From assembly GCF_020860125.1 (NCBI RefSeq), contig NZ_JAJBUX010000069.1:1-23202 (forward strand): a stretch of 23,202 bases of DNA, read 5' to 3'. The stretch's first letter is position 1; each line of letters begins with the position of its first letter. A program made the position numbers and the translations under genes. The notes under the pieces are model-generated. The model was not told the DNA's origin. It saw nothing but the letters and a program-made list of their open reading frames with translations, and did no database searches. This DNA is from Cloacibacillus sp. (lineage in GTDB: Bacteria > Synergistota > Synergistia > Synergistales > Synergistaceae). This document shows, one piece after another, positions 7,240-14,931 of this stretch.

Positions 7240-8199
7240 TTATTTATCTTCTTTCCCCAGTTCTCCGCTCAGCCGCATGAAGACCATGTCCAATTCACGC
7301 TGAATGGTGATATCGGTCAGCACGCCGACAAAAATATGGTGCGCGCCGATCTTGCTGATATACTTCAGCCTGATCCGCAGCCACTTCGACTTGCCGTCGC
7401 TCGTCCGGCGCAGATATTCACACTCCTCTTCCTTATGCGTCTCCGCCACTCTCCGGAAGGTATCAATTATACTATCATGATACTTGGGGTCGATAAGGTC
7501 AAGCGGCATTCCGCCCGTTATAGAGCTGTCGTCATAGCCGAGAAGTTCAAAGAAGGGCGTGTTGACACGCACCGCCTCTATTTTATCATTTTCAAATTCA
7601 TATATCGCCACCGGCTGCAGCATGTCGGCGAAGAGCTCCTCCATCCGGTGGTCGGATATCCACATCTGATTGCCGTTGAATTCAAAGCTGGCGGCGGCCG
7701 GCTGCGAAAGCTGCCCATTGTTCTTTATCAGGTCGGCATACTCGTCGACGGGCATCGGCTTCGCAAAGTAGAATCCCTGCACATATTCGCAGCCGATGCC
7801 GCGCAGGAAGTCCACCTGCTCTTTCGTCTCAACGCCCTCGGCGATAACGGGAATGTGGAGCCATTTAGCCATACGGACGACGGAGGCGATGATGTTTTCT
7901 CCCCGTCCGGGGATCTTTGTCTTTGAGAGGAAGCGCATATCTATCTTGAGGACGTCGACGCTGATATCCTTCAATATATTGAGAGAGGAATAGCCGGAGC
8001 CAAAATCGTCCATCATGATCGTGAATCCCCTCGCCTGGAGTTTCGCCATCGTCTCGCTCATCGCCACCGGGTTATCGGTATAGGCGCTCTCCGTCAGCTC
8101 GAGGTTGAGAAGCTCTGGGGGCAGGTCATATTTTTCTGTGAGCTCGATGATCATTTCGGCAAGCCTCGGATTGTAGAGATCGACGCGTGAGATGTTCAC
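7240..8199 (-). CDS. EAL phosphodiesterase C-terminal part plus PAS domain (3' part of a frameshifted gene)
   Basis: This frame holds most of an EAL domain, which hydrolyses cyclic di-GMP to pGpG. Catalytic motifs are present: VNISR (metal-binding Asn, just inside this frame), LELTES, MDDFGSGYSSL, DVLKID, AEGVET and YVQGFYFAKPM. About 130 residues of a PAS domain follow (VAIYEFENDK... to GVLTDIT), where the sensing module is C-terminal to EAL, an uncommon order. The frame begins inside the EAL fold, so the Met at 8199 is unlikely to be a genuine start. The missing EAL N-terminus is in the adjacent frame at 8196-9386. Adding one A to the run at 8315-8318 fuses them into one protein of about 715 residues. 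All EAL residues needed for catalysis would then be present, so the intact protein should be an active phosphodiesterase. Confidence 0.88.
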   Translation of the reverse strand: MNISRVDLYNPRLAEMIIELTEKYDLPPELLNLELTESAYTDNPVAMSETMAKLQARGFTIMMDDFGSGYSSLNILKDISVDVLKIDMRFLSKTKIPGRGENIIASVVRMAKWLHIPVIAEGVETKEQVDFLRGIGCEYVQGFYFAKPMPVDEYADLIKNNGQLSQPAAASFEFNGNQMWISDHRMEELFADMLQPVAIYEFENDKIEAVRVNTPFFELLGYDDSSITGGMPLDLIDPKYHDSIIDTFRRVAETHKEEECEYLRRTSDGKSKWLRIRLKYISKIGAHHIFVGVLTDITIQRELDMVFMRLSGELGKEDK

Positions 8200-9386
8200 C
8201 GAGATGGGATAAAGTTCCCGTCCCTCGTCGGCCCATTTGCGGAATAGTTTGCAGGCCTCTTCCCAGACATAATAGTCGAGCTTCGGTATAAAGCCGTTGC
8301 GCTCAAAGACCGGGAAAAGTCTCCCGGCGAAATGAGCCCTTTCTGCGGATGGAACCAGCGGACCAGCACCTCCGCGCCGACGGGCCGGTTGGAGGCGATA
8401 TGGTATTTCGGCTGCAGATATATCTGGAACTGCCCCGTGGCCAGGGCGGAGGACATTTCATTCGTAAGCTCCTGCTCGCGTACGATCTGCGCGCTCATGC
8501 TGCCGTCGTATACGGCGTAAAAATTGACATAGTTGCCCTTGCACCGCTTCGCGGCGAGGGTCGCGCGGTCATACATTATTTCGATCGGCATTCCGCGGTC
8601 CGTTATATAGTAGATGCCGCAGGAGGGTACGATATCGTAATTAAGGTTGTACGAGGCCACGAGATCGCGTATCTTTGACATCGACGTCTCAATATCCTCA
8701 ATGTAGGAGGAGGGGAAGCAGAGACAAAAGACATCGGCCTCTATCCGGCCATAGGTCGATGGTTGTTTATCCGAGACATACCCGCTCAGCATTTTTGCGA
8801 TATATTTAAGAAGCCGGTTCCCCTCCTGAGTGCCGAAGAATGAATTAATCAGCTGGAAGCGGTCCACGTCAAAGCGGATCAGGACAAAGTCCGCACCCGG
8901 ATTGGAGAGGAGCATCTCGCGCGTCGATTTATAAAACTTATTTTTGTTGTATATGCCGGTAAGTTCGTCAAACTCCGCAAGGTAGCGGAGCTGTTGGAGC
9001 GTATAAAGCTGGCTCCGTTCAATGGCGTTTTTGATGCGGAATTTTATAATCTCGCCGTTGTACGGTTTGGAGACAAAATCCCACGCTCCGAGACGCAGCG
9101 CCTTTATTTCGCTCTCATTGTCGTTTTTTTCCGTTGCGATGATGATGGGGATATTCCTGAACCGCTCGTCGTCCGCGACACGTTCAAGCACCATATAGCC
9201 GTCCATCACCGGCATGACTATGTCGAGAATGATCGCCGCGATCTCGCTGTATTGGCGGCGCAGGATCTCAATAGCCATTTCTCCGTTTTCCGCCTCAATG
9301 ACCGAGTATTCCCCGGAGATAATTTTTGAAAGTATTTTCCTGTTGATCAGGCTATCATCTACAGCCAGAATATATTTCCCCGGCAT
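8196..9386 (-). CDS. Response regulator with degenerate GGDEF and start of EAL domain (5' part of a frameshifted gene)
   Basis: Domains in order: a receiver at about residues 1-125 (DD at 10-11, phospho-acceptor Asp55 in ILDIVMP, Lys in SKPY), a GGDEF fold at about 135-295, and the first part of an EAL domain (QIYLQPKYHI, then GAEVLVRWFHPQKGLISPGDF). The GGDEF active site reads GRIEADVF, so cyclase activity is not expected; the domain may bind GTP or only hold structure. After SPGDF the sequence stops resembling EAL and ends about 39 residues later. The -1 frame instead continues with FPVFERNGFIPKLDYYVWEE, exactly what the family predicts. The start at 9386 has a GGAGGG site nine bases upstream. 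A phosphorylated receiver controlling c-di-GMP breakdown is the expected role. Confidence 0.88.
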   Translation of the reverse strand: MPGKYILAVDDSLINRKILSKIISGEYSVIEAENGEMAIEILRRQYSEIAAIILDIVMPVMDGYMVLERVADDERFRNIPIIIATEKNDNESEIKALRLGAWDFVSKPYNGEIIKFRIKNAIERSQLYTLQQLRYLAEFDELTGIYNKNKFYKSTREMLLSNPGADFVLIRFDVDRFQLINSFFGTQEGNRLLKYIAKMLSGYVSDKQPSTYGRIEADVFCLCFPSSYIEDIETSMSKIRDLVASYNLNYDIVPSCGIYYITDRGMPIEIMYDRATLAAKRCKGNYVNFYAVYDGSMSAQIVREQELTNEMSSALATGQFQIYLQPKYHIASNRPVGAEVLVRWFHPQKGLISPGDFSRSLSATALYRSSTIMSGKRPANYSANGPTRDGNFIPSR

Positions 9387-9723
9387 CGTATAAATCCCTC
9401 CATATCCGACAACCGACCAATCCCTGTCGCTGTGAGAGATAACAGTTAAACGTTCTCAGTCGATACCGGTAATCATAATTATACGTCATTTTTTCTTATC
9501 ATTACAATATTTATTTGTATTTTGAAGAATTAAACAACAATGTTTAATAAATAAACAATAGAATTATCAGATAATGTTTTGAATTGTTTTATCAGCCGGT
9601 AAATACATAATCACCGTCTCTCCGTCATAAGCAGTCTTTTTACGGGAAAGTCAGAACGGACCGGGATTGCCAATTCCATTTCATTTATTGGAACGTCAAG
9701 TCATAAAATAATATATGAAGTTC

Positions 9724-9822
9724 GGCGGCAGTCTTTCAATGGGGCTTTCTTTTTAACTCAAAATCAATTATAAATTGACAGGATGCGGCATGATCGAATC
9801 TGACAGCCGGGAGACTGCCGCC
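9724..9822 (+). repeat. Perfect 11-base inverted repeat in the acetyltransferase leader
   Basis: GGCGGCAGTCT (9724-9734) and AGACTGCCGCC (9812-9822) are exact reverse complements with 77 bases between. If transcription starts just after the weak promoter at 9688-9716, the first arm would be at the very 5' end of the message, closing a long leader loop. There is no T-run after the second arm, so it is not a simple terminator. Confidence 0.5.
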
Positions 9823-9850
9823 AGACTGACATAAAAGGACAGGTGATAGA

Positions 9851-9901
9851 GTGAAACGCTGTATTGTCTCAGCCGGAATAACGTTCAAAAAAACTTATTA
9901 G
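9851..9901 (+). CDS. Possible 16-residue leader peptide before the acetyltransferase
   Basis: A GTG-started frame reads MKRCIVSAGITFKKTY and stops with TAG. The stop shares bases with the AGGAGG ribosome site of the next gene. AGGTGA lies four bases before the GTG (short) and AAAGGA about eleven (long). Such short frames before antibiotic-resistance acetyltransferases and methylases can act in drug-induced translational attenuation. That is known for other families and only suggested here. A chance frame of this length is quite possible. Confidence 0.25.
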   Translation: MKRCIVSAGITFKKTY

Positions 9902-9912
9902 GAGGCAGCAGA

Positions 9913-10560
9913 ATGTCTATTCCGGCAAAAAAGGTATATCCGCGTACAGGCGACCGTCAAACGGTCTATTTAGAAGCCGTCGTCAGAGAGCCCGGCATAT
10001 CGGTCGGCGCGTACACCATCTACAACGACTTCGTAAATGACCCTTTGGATTTTGAAAAAAATAATGTTCTTTACCGCTACCCTATTAACAATGACCGACT
10101 GCTGATAGGAAAGTTTTGCTCCATCGCCTGCGGGGCCAAGTTTATTTTTACCAGCGCAAACCATACGATGGGCTCCCTCTCCACCTATCCTTTTCCACTG
10201 TTTTTTGAAGAGTGGGAGACCCCGATTTCAGAGGTCACCGCCGCGTGGGATAATAAAGGGGATATCGTGGTCGGCAGTGACGTCTGGATAGGGTATGAGG
10301 CGGTGATCCTGTCCGGCGTCCATATCGGCGACGGAGCGATCATTGGCACGAGGGCCGTCGTCACCAAAGACGTGGAGCCCTACACTATCGTGGGCGGCGT
10401 TCCGGCCAAACCTATCCGCAGGCGCTTTGACCAGAAGACTATCCATGAACTGGAAGCTCTTCGCTGGTGGGATCTGCCTTTTGAACAGATCCGGCAGCTC
10501 CTGCCCGCCATAAGGCGCGGCGACGTCAAAGCGCTGGTCAAGGCATACTGGCGATTATGA
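9913..10560 (+). CDS. Vat/CatB-like xenobiotic acetyltransferase (left-handed beta-helix)
   Basis: This is a 215-residue hexapeptide-repeat acyltransferase of the XAT group, which includes streptogramin A acetyltransferases (Vat) and CatB chloramphenicol acetyltransferases. Seen: IYNDFVNDPLDFEKNNVLY followed by LLIGKFCSIACGAKFIFTSANHTM. The His84 in SANHTM corresponds to the catalytic His of Vat enzymes. Later come GDIVVGSDVWIGYEAVILSGV and the end WWDLPFEQI. The order and spacing match Vat more closely than serine or sugar acetyltransferases. The start at 9913 has AGGAGG seven bases upstream. The neighbouring AT-rich DNA could point to acquisition, but no mobile element is visible. Whether it acetylates a drug or a native substrate cannot be told from sequence. 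Confidence 0.85.
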   Translation: MSIPAKKVYPRTGDRQTVYLEAVVREPGISVGAYTIYNDFVNDPLDFEKNNVLYRYPINNDRLLIGKFCSIACGAKFIFTSANHTMGSLSTYPFPLFFEEWETPISEVTAAWDNKGDIVVGSDVWIGYEAVILSGVHIGDGAIIGTRAVVTKDVEPYTIVGGVPAKPIRRRFDQKTIHELEALRWWDLPFEQIRQLLPAIRRGDVKALVKAYWRL

Positions 10561-10739
10561 TACGGTATAAGGGGCGCACGCAGCCCTGCCATGCCGATAA
10601 ACCGCAGGGGCCATGACAGGTGATTTGCGCGCCATAATATTTTTTAAAAACTGTAAAATATATCTTGTCTATCGGCCATTTAGAGTTATACTTCTACAGT
10701 AAATTTGTAGAGGTATCATTAAGAAAGAAGGTATAGATC
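10561..10739 (+). promoter_or_regulatory. Promoter and repeats before the class IV aminotransferase
   Basis: TTGTCT (10665-10670), a 16-base spacer and TATACT (10687-10692) form a good plus-strand promoter. Right after it TCTACA (10693-10698) and TGTAGA (10706-10711) form a small inverted repeat at the expected start of transcription, possibly an operator or 5' hairpin. Earlier, CCCTGC/GCAGGG (10584-10609) and an overlapping CCTGcCATG/CATGaCAGG pair could compete as hairpins after the acetyltransferase gene, but no T-run follows them. Confidence 0.5.
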
Positions 10740-11579
10740 GTGGTACTTTGTTATTACAACGGAAAATTCTCCCCCGTTTCAGAGTGCGCCCTGCCGCTGA
10801 CGGACATGGCAATCCAGCGCGGCGTAGGAGCGTTCGAGTCGATTAGGATATATGATGGGACCCCCTTCGCGATGAAGCAGCATCTTGAGAGGCTCGCGGG
10901 AAGCGCCGCGGGCTCCGGCATCATGGCGGAAGAGATAATCGAAAAGCTCCCGGGGCTGATACGCGAAGGGCTAGCACAGCCTGACAATAAAAACTTCGAC
11001 GGCCTCGTAAAACCCTATATAACCGGCGGGGACGTAAACAACAAGGGAAGTTTCCCCCATCCGCGGTTTTTCATAATCTTTGACGAGGTTCATAAACCGA
11101 CGGACGAGGAAAAGAAAAACGGTATCGCTCTCGAGCCGAACCGCGTCGCGCGTCCATTCCCGCTCATAAAAAGCACAAATTACCTATTCGGCCTCATTCC
11201 GCTCTCAAAGGCCCAGCGGGTGAATTTTGAGACCCTTTATATCACGCCTGAGGGCGAGATCACCGAGGCGATGAGCAGCAACTTCTTCCTCTGCAAGGAC
11301 GGAAAGATCATCACCGCCCCCGTCGGCAAGGTCCTCAAAGGCGTGACCCGCGACATCATCATCACCCTAGCGCGGGAGAACGGCTTCACCGTCGAGGAGC
11401 GCTGCCCGCTTGAGAGCGAGCTCGCCAGTGCCGACGAGGCCTTCATCACCGGCACTGTCAAGGAGATACTCCCCGTCGTGCGCGTCGGCGCGCAGCAGAT
11501 CGGCAGCGGCCGCCCCGGTCCCGTGGCGCAGAACCTCCAGCATATATTCCTGAAAAACCAGCAGCGCTGGATGGACTGA
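10740..11579 (+). CDS. Class IV PLP aminotransferase (branched-chain / D-amino acid type)
   Basis: This 279-residue fold-type IV PLP enzyme belongs to the BCAT, D-alanine aminotransferase and aminodeoxychorismate lyase family. Seen: LPLTDMAIQRGVGAFESIRIYDG near the N-terminus, HLERLAGSA, the PLP lysine in LIKSTNYL, EGEITEAMSSNFFL (Glu and SSN contacting PLP), and LKGVTRDIIITLAR. The start is GTG at 10740 with AAGAAGG upstream. It has its own promoter and a strong terminator downstream, so it is probably a single-gene unit. Substrate choice between L-branched-chain and D-amino acids, or lyase chemistry, cannot be decided by eye. The length fits the D-amino acid/ADC-lyase branch better than long BCATs of about 310-340 residues. 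Confidence 0.88.
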   Translation: MVLCYYNGKFSPVSECALPLTDMAIQRGVGAFESIRIYDGTPFAMKQHLERLAGSAAGSGIMAEEIIEKLPGLIREGLAQPDNKNFDGLVKPYITGGDVNNKGSFPHPRFFIIFDEVHKPTDEEKKNGIALEPNRVARPFPLIKSTNYLFGLIPLSKAQRVNFETLYITPEGEITEAMSSNFFLCKDGKIITAPVGKVLKGVTRDIIITLARENGFTVEERCPLESELASADEAFITGTVKEILPVVRVGAQQIGSGRPGPVAQNLQHIFLKNQQRWMD

Positions 11580-11597
11580 TTTCAAAATAAACAGAAA

Positions 11598-11631
11598 GGC
11601 GGGGCGCCGCGTATATTCGTCGTGCCCCGCC
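11598..11631 (+). terminator. Terminator after the class IV aminotransferase
   Basis: GGCGGGGC (11598-11605) pairs perfectly with GCCCCGCC (11624-11631), with further inner pairs (including G-U) toward a short TATATT loop. ATTTTAT follows. It lies 19 bases after the aminotransferase stop. Confidence 0.75.
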
Positions 11632-11643
11632 ATTTTATCTCCT

Positions 11644-12000
11644 GTGAAAAGATATCCGCCTGCCGCGTTTCTCATTACAATCGTATATTCGCTGTTCTGC
11701 GCCGTGCTGACGGTATTATTTGCCGTGGTCATAACCTCGCAGTATCCGGCTGATGGCGGCTGTGGTCCTCTGATATCCCTCTCCTTTCGCTACGGCTACC
11801 CCATATTCGCCGCCTTCGCCATGGCCGCGGCGGCAAGCCCGCTGAGCCTTCCCCTCTTGCTTTGGCTCTCTCTGCGCCACCGCAGAGGCAGCGCGGATAA
11901 AGGCCCGCTCTACAGAAACTTACCGCTCGTTTTGTGCATTTTCACACAGGGCCTCCTGCTAGCGGCGCTGCTGTTTTTTCTCGTCTCAAATATCTTTTAA
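11644..12000 (+). CDS. Small membrane protein of unknown function
   Basis: I do not recognise this 118-residue protein. It begins with GTG at 11644 (MKRYPPAAFLITIVYSLF). It has three clear hydrophobic segments, about residues 7-30, 50-76 and 92-116, with a basic loop (SLRHRRGSADKG) between the second and third that suggests a cytoplasmic side. No catalytic motif is visible. The ribosome site is poor (only TCTCCT nearby) and the start lies 13 bases after a terminator stem, so how it is expressed is unclear. The hydrophobic pattern and basic loop make a chance frame less likely. It ends before a convergent terminator shared with the ABC operon. Confidence 0.55.
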   Translation: MKRYPPAAFLITIVYSLFCAVLTVLFAVVITSQYPADGGCGPLISLSFRYGYPIFAAFAMAAAASPLSLPLLLWLSLRHRRGSADKGPLYRNLPLVLCIFTQGLLLAALLFFLVSNIF

Positions 12001-12097
12001 AAAATATCGCGCCGCCTGAGAGGCGGGGCTGTCTTACGTTATACAGACGGCGGCGATCCCCGGCGGTATGAGTGAAGAAATCTTTATCTTTGTACGT

Positions 12098-12137
12098 AAG
12101 AGAGCGTCCGCCATGTTAAATGGGCGGACGCTCTCTT
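12098..12137. terminator. Bidirectional terminator between convergent genes
   Basis: AAGAGAGCGTCCGCC (12098-12112) and GGCGGACGCTCTCTT (12123-12137) form a perfect 15-base stem with a 10-base loop. It lies between the small membrane protein gene (plus) and the end of the ABC transporter operon (minus), so it can serve both. Confidence 0.8.
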
Positions 12138-12166
12138 TAGTTGCGGGATTACTTTGTATTGGGGCG

Positions 12167-13222
12167 CTATTCGTACCAGACGACGCGCGGGAAGGCCACC
12201 GAACAGGACTGTCCCACCTCGAAGCGCGGTTCGCGGCGTCCCTTCTGGACGCGTACCTCCTGGGAACCGATCTTGACGATGTAGTCGACGATCTCGCCAA
12301 GGTAGGCCATACGGTCGATGACGCCTCTGACACCCTTGCCCTCGGGAACGAAATCAACCTCGGAGGGGCGGCAGGCGAGCGTCGCCTTCGCCGCTCCCGC
12401 GAATTCCTGCGGGATATCGCTCTCCAGCGCTCCGGCTTCAGGGGTGCTCTCGATGACAGCGCGTCCGTCCGTGAGCTTCACGCTGATAAAGTTCGAAAGG
12501 CCGATGAAGCTGAAGACGAACTGGTTCTTCGGCTTGGCGTAAATGTTAAGCGGCGAGTCGATCTGCATCGTCTTCCCGTCCCTCATGACCATGATGCGGT
12601 TGGAAAGCGCCATCGCCTCGGACTGGTCGTGGGTGACGAAGATAATCGAGAAATCATACTTGCGCTGCAGGTCCTTTATCTCAAAGCGCATCTCCTCGCG
12701 GAGGTGCGGGTCGAGATTAGAGAGCGGCTCGTCGAGGAGCAGCAGCCCGGGGTTTATCGACAGCGCGCGCGCAAGCGCGATGCGCTGCTTTTCACCTCCG
12801 GAGAGGTCGTTGGGATAGAGCTGCGCCTGCTTGGTGAGGTTCGTATTTTCAAGCGCCTGTTTGGTGCGGGACTCTATTTCCGAACGCGACAGGTTCTTTA
12901 TCTTGAGCGGGAAGGCGACATTGTCGTAGACCGTCATATGCGGCCAGACGGCGAAGGCCTGGAAGACCATCCCGAAGCCGCGGTGTTCCGGCGGGACGTA
13001 GAAGTTCTTCGCCTTCGAGGAGATCAGCTTGCCGCCGACCTCTATCTCACCCTCGTCTAGGTCTTCGAAGCCCGCGACCATACGCAGCGTCGTCGTCTTG
13101 CCGCAGCCGGAGGGGCCGAGGAAGGAGAAGCATTCGCCCTTTTCGATCGACAGGTTCAGCTTATCGACGGCGCGCACCGTTCCGAAGAGTTTAGTAACAT
13201 CTCTGAGTTCTACATAAGCCAT
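12167..13222 (-). CDS. ABC importer ATPase, FbpC/PotA type (second ATPase of the operon)
   Basis: This 351-residue cytoplasmic ATPase energises solute uptake. Walker A GPSGCGKTTT is at about residue 37, the ABC signature is DLSGGEKQRIALARAL, and Walker B is LLLLDEPLSNLDPHL. An H-loop (VTHDQSEAMALS) and a C-terminal TOBE-like regulatory domain follow. It starts two bases after the permease stop, with GGAGGTG inside the permease end, so it is translationally coupled. It is the last gene of the operon. A different ATPase, encoded upstream of the permease, shares the same motifs but differs widely elsewhere, suggesting the pair forms a heterodimer on the single fused permease. Confidence 0.93.
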   Translation of the reverse strand: MAYVELRDVTKLFGTVRAVDKLNLSIEKGECFSFLGPSGCGKTTTLRMVAGFEDLDEGEIEVGGKLISSKAKNFYVPPEHRGFGMVFQAFAVWPHMTVYDNVAFPLKIKNLSRSEIESRTKQALENTNLTKQAQLYPNDLSGGEKQRIALARALSINPGLLLLDEPLSNLDPHLREEMRFEIKDLQRKYDFSIIFVTHDQSEAMALSNRIMVMRDGKTMQIDSPLNIYAKPKNQFVFSFIGLSNFISVKLTDGRAVIESTPEAGALESDIPQEFAGAAKATLACRPSEVDFVPEGKGVRGVIDRMAYLGEIVDYIVKIGSQEVRVQKGRREPRFEVGQSCSVAFPRVVWYE

Positions 13223-13224
13223 CT

Positions 13225-14931
13225 TTAAGCACCTCCGTTATCGGCGCGGCGTTTCTTTTCAAAGAAGCGCTTGATGAGTATTTCGCCGCCGACGATGAGA
13301 AGCAGCGCGATGCCGGCGAGCGCGCAGGCGTAGACCGTTTCGCCGTCTTCGTTAAGGGTGTAGATGGCGACGCCTATCGTCCTCGTCGTCGGTCCGTAGA
13401 GCAGGACGGAGGTCGTCAGCTCGCGGAGCGCGGGGAGGAAGATGAGGAAGAAGGCCGCGACCATACCGGGGCGAATGAGCGGGATGACGATGTCGCGCAG
13501 CGACTGCCACGGGGTGGCGCCGCTCGCGCGGCTCGCCTCGACCAGCGAGTCGTGCACCTGCTCGAGGGCGGCGCTGTTGGACTTCAGCGAGAAGGCCATG
13601 TAGCGCGCTATGTAGGCGACGAATATTATCCACGCGGTGTTATAGAGGTTGATGCCGAAACGCCCGCTCCAGGTGAGGATGACGCCAAGGGCGATGACCG
13701 TGCCGGGAAGCGAGAAGGGCAGCATGCCGAGGAATTCGAGGAACCATTTGCCGCGCACCTTCAGCTTGACGAGGACGTAGGAGATGATGCCGCCAGCGAT
13801 CATCGTGACAAAGGCCGCCGAGAGCGAGAGGAAGGCGGAGTTCCAGATCGCGTCCTTCGTAAGCTTCCACTCAAATAGGACGTAGCGGTAGTTTTCCCAC
13901 GACATATTCTCCAGCGCCAGCGGCAGGCCGTAGGTGTTGAGGAATCCGACGAGAAAAATCGTAACCGTCGGCATCACGACCGTAATGAGCAGGTAGACGC
14001 AGCAGAAGATGAAGAGCGGCGTACGAAGGCCGCGGAGTTTCAGCACCGTGGGGCGCACGCTCTTGCCCGCGATTATCTGGAATCGCCCAGACTTGATGAC
14101 CTTGTTCTGCGCGTAGAGTATCACCGCGGCGGAGAGGACGAGGACGACCGAGAGCACCGTCGCGGCGCGGATGGCGGTGAAGCTGCCGGCGCTTTGGTGG
14201 ATGAGCTCATAGATCATCGTTGGGATCGTGTATATGCCGACCTCGGTGCCGAGGATGGCTGGCGTTCCAAAGTGCGAGAGCGAGTAGAGGCAGACCAGCA
14301 GCGCTCCCGCGACGACGGCGGGCATGATCAGCGGTATCGTGATCTTCCGCGTGATCGTAAAGAGCCCCGCGCCGGAGATGCGCGCCGATTCCTCAAGGGT
14401 CGGGTCCATACGCTCAAGCGCGCCGCTCACCTGGATGAAAACGAAGGGGAAGAGGTACATCGTCTCAATAATTACGATCCCCCAGAATCCATAGACGTTG
14501 AAGAGCGCATGGCGCGTCCCCGTGATCGCCATCCACAGCTGGTTTATATATCCCGCGCGCGGCGAAAGGAGCATCTTCCAGGCCAGCGCTCCGATGAAGG
14601 CCGGCAGCATGAAGGGAACGGTGAAGAGGACCTTCATCGTCTCTTTGAAGGGAAGGTCCGTTCTCGTCACGAGCCAGGCAAAGAGCGTGCCGACGAATGT
14701 GCAGGTAACGGTAACGCAGGCGGCGATCATGATCGACATCTTGAGGGCCTGAAAGGTCTCCTCCTGCATGATGGTGTCCATGACGGCCTTCATGTTGAGA
14801 TGTCCGTCGACGATGAATGACGTCCAGAAGATGAGGACGACCGGAAGGGCCACGATCACGACAAGTATCAGGACGGAGAGGAGGAATATAAATTCCGCCA
14901 TTCCGAACTTCTTTGTTCCGGCGCTAGGCAT
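13225..14931 (-). CDS. Fused two-domain ABC permease, FbpB (ferric iron) type
   Basis: This inner-membrane permease of 568 residues has about 12 helices and two binding-protein-dependent transport domains fused in one chain, as in FbpB. Two EAA-type loops that dock the ATPases are visible: EESARISGAGLFTITRKITIP (first half, about residue 180) and VEASRASGATPWQSLRDIVIP (second half, about residue 465). Its start overlaps the end of the upstream ATPase gene by eight bases, with AAGGAG inside that gene. Related permeases import ferric iron, thiamine, sulfate or 2-aminoethylphosphonate; iron is favoured by the fused layout but is not proven. Confidence 0.92.
   Translation of the reverse strand: MPSAGTKKFGMAEFIFLLSVLILVVIVALPVVLIFWTSFIVDGHLNMKAVMDTIMQEETFQALKMSIMIAACVTVTCTFVGTLFAWLVTRTDLPFKETMKVLFTVPFMLPAFIGALAWKMLLSPRAGYINQLWMAITGTRHALFNVYGFWGIVIIETMYLFPFVFIQVSGALERMDPTLEESARISGAGLFTITRKITIPLIMPAVVAGALLVCLYSLSHFGTPAILGTEVGIYTIPTMIYELIHQSAGSFTAIRAATVLSVVLVLSAAVILYAQNKVIKSGRFQIIAGKSVRPTVLKLRGLRTPLFIFCCVYLLITVVMPTVTIFLVGFLNTYGLPLALENMSWENYRYVLFEWKLTKDAIWNSAFLSLSAAFVTMIAGGIISYVLVKLKVRGKWFLEFLGMLPFSLPGTVIALGVILTWSGRFGINLYNTAWIIFVAYIARYMAFSLKSNSAALEQVHDSLVEASRASGATPWQSLRDIVIPLIRPGMVAAFFLIFLPALRELTTSVLLYGPTTRTIGVAIYTLNEDGETVYACALAGIALLLIVGGEILIKRFFEKKRRADNGGA

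Larger units (their letters stand above)
9387..9912. promoter_or_regulatory. AT-rich divergent intergenic region with operator-like repeats
   Basis: This 526-base gap separates the divergent receiver-EAL and acetyltransferase genes and has no long frame. Seen: three alternating half-sites, TTAAACA (9530-9536), TGTTTAA (9541-9547) and TAAACA (9552-9557), about 11 bases apart. A weak promoter on the plus strand has TTGGAA at 9688 and ATATAT at 9711. There is also a perfect 11-base inverted repeat (9724-9734 and 9812-9822) and a possible leader peptide (9851-9901). Its base composition is far richer in A+T than the flanking genes. Confidence 0.5.

Noticed and set aside
12068..13060. Long plus-strand open frame (330 residues)
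   Set aside because: It is antisense to the second ABC ATPase, whose Walker and signature motifs are unmistakable. The plus-strand product has a composition typical of a GC-rich shadow frame.
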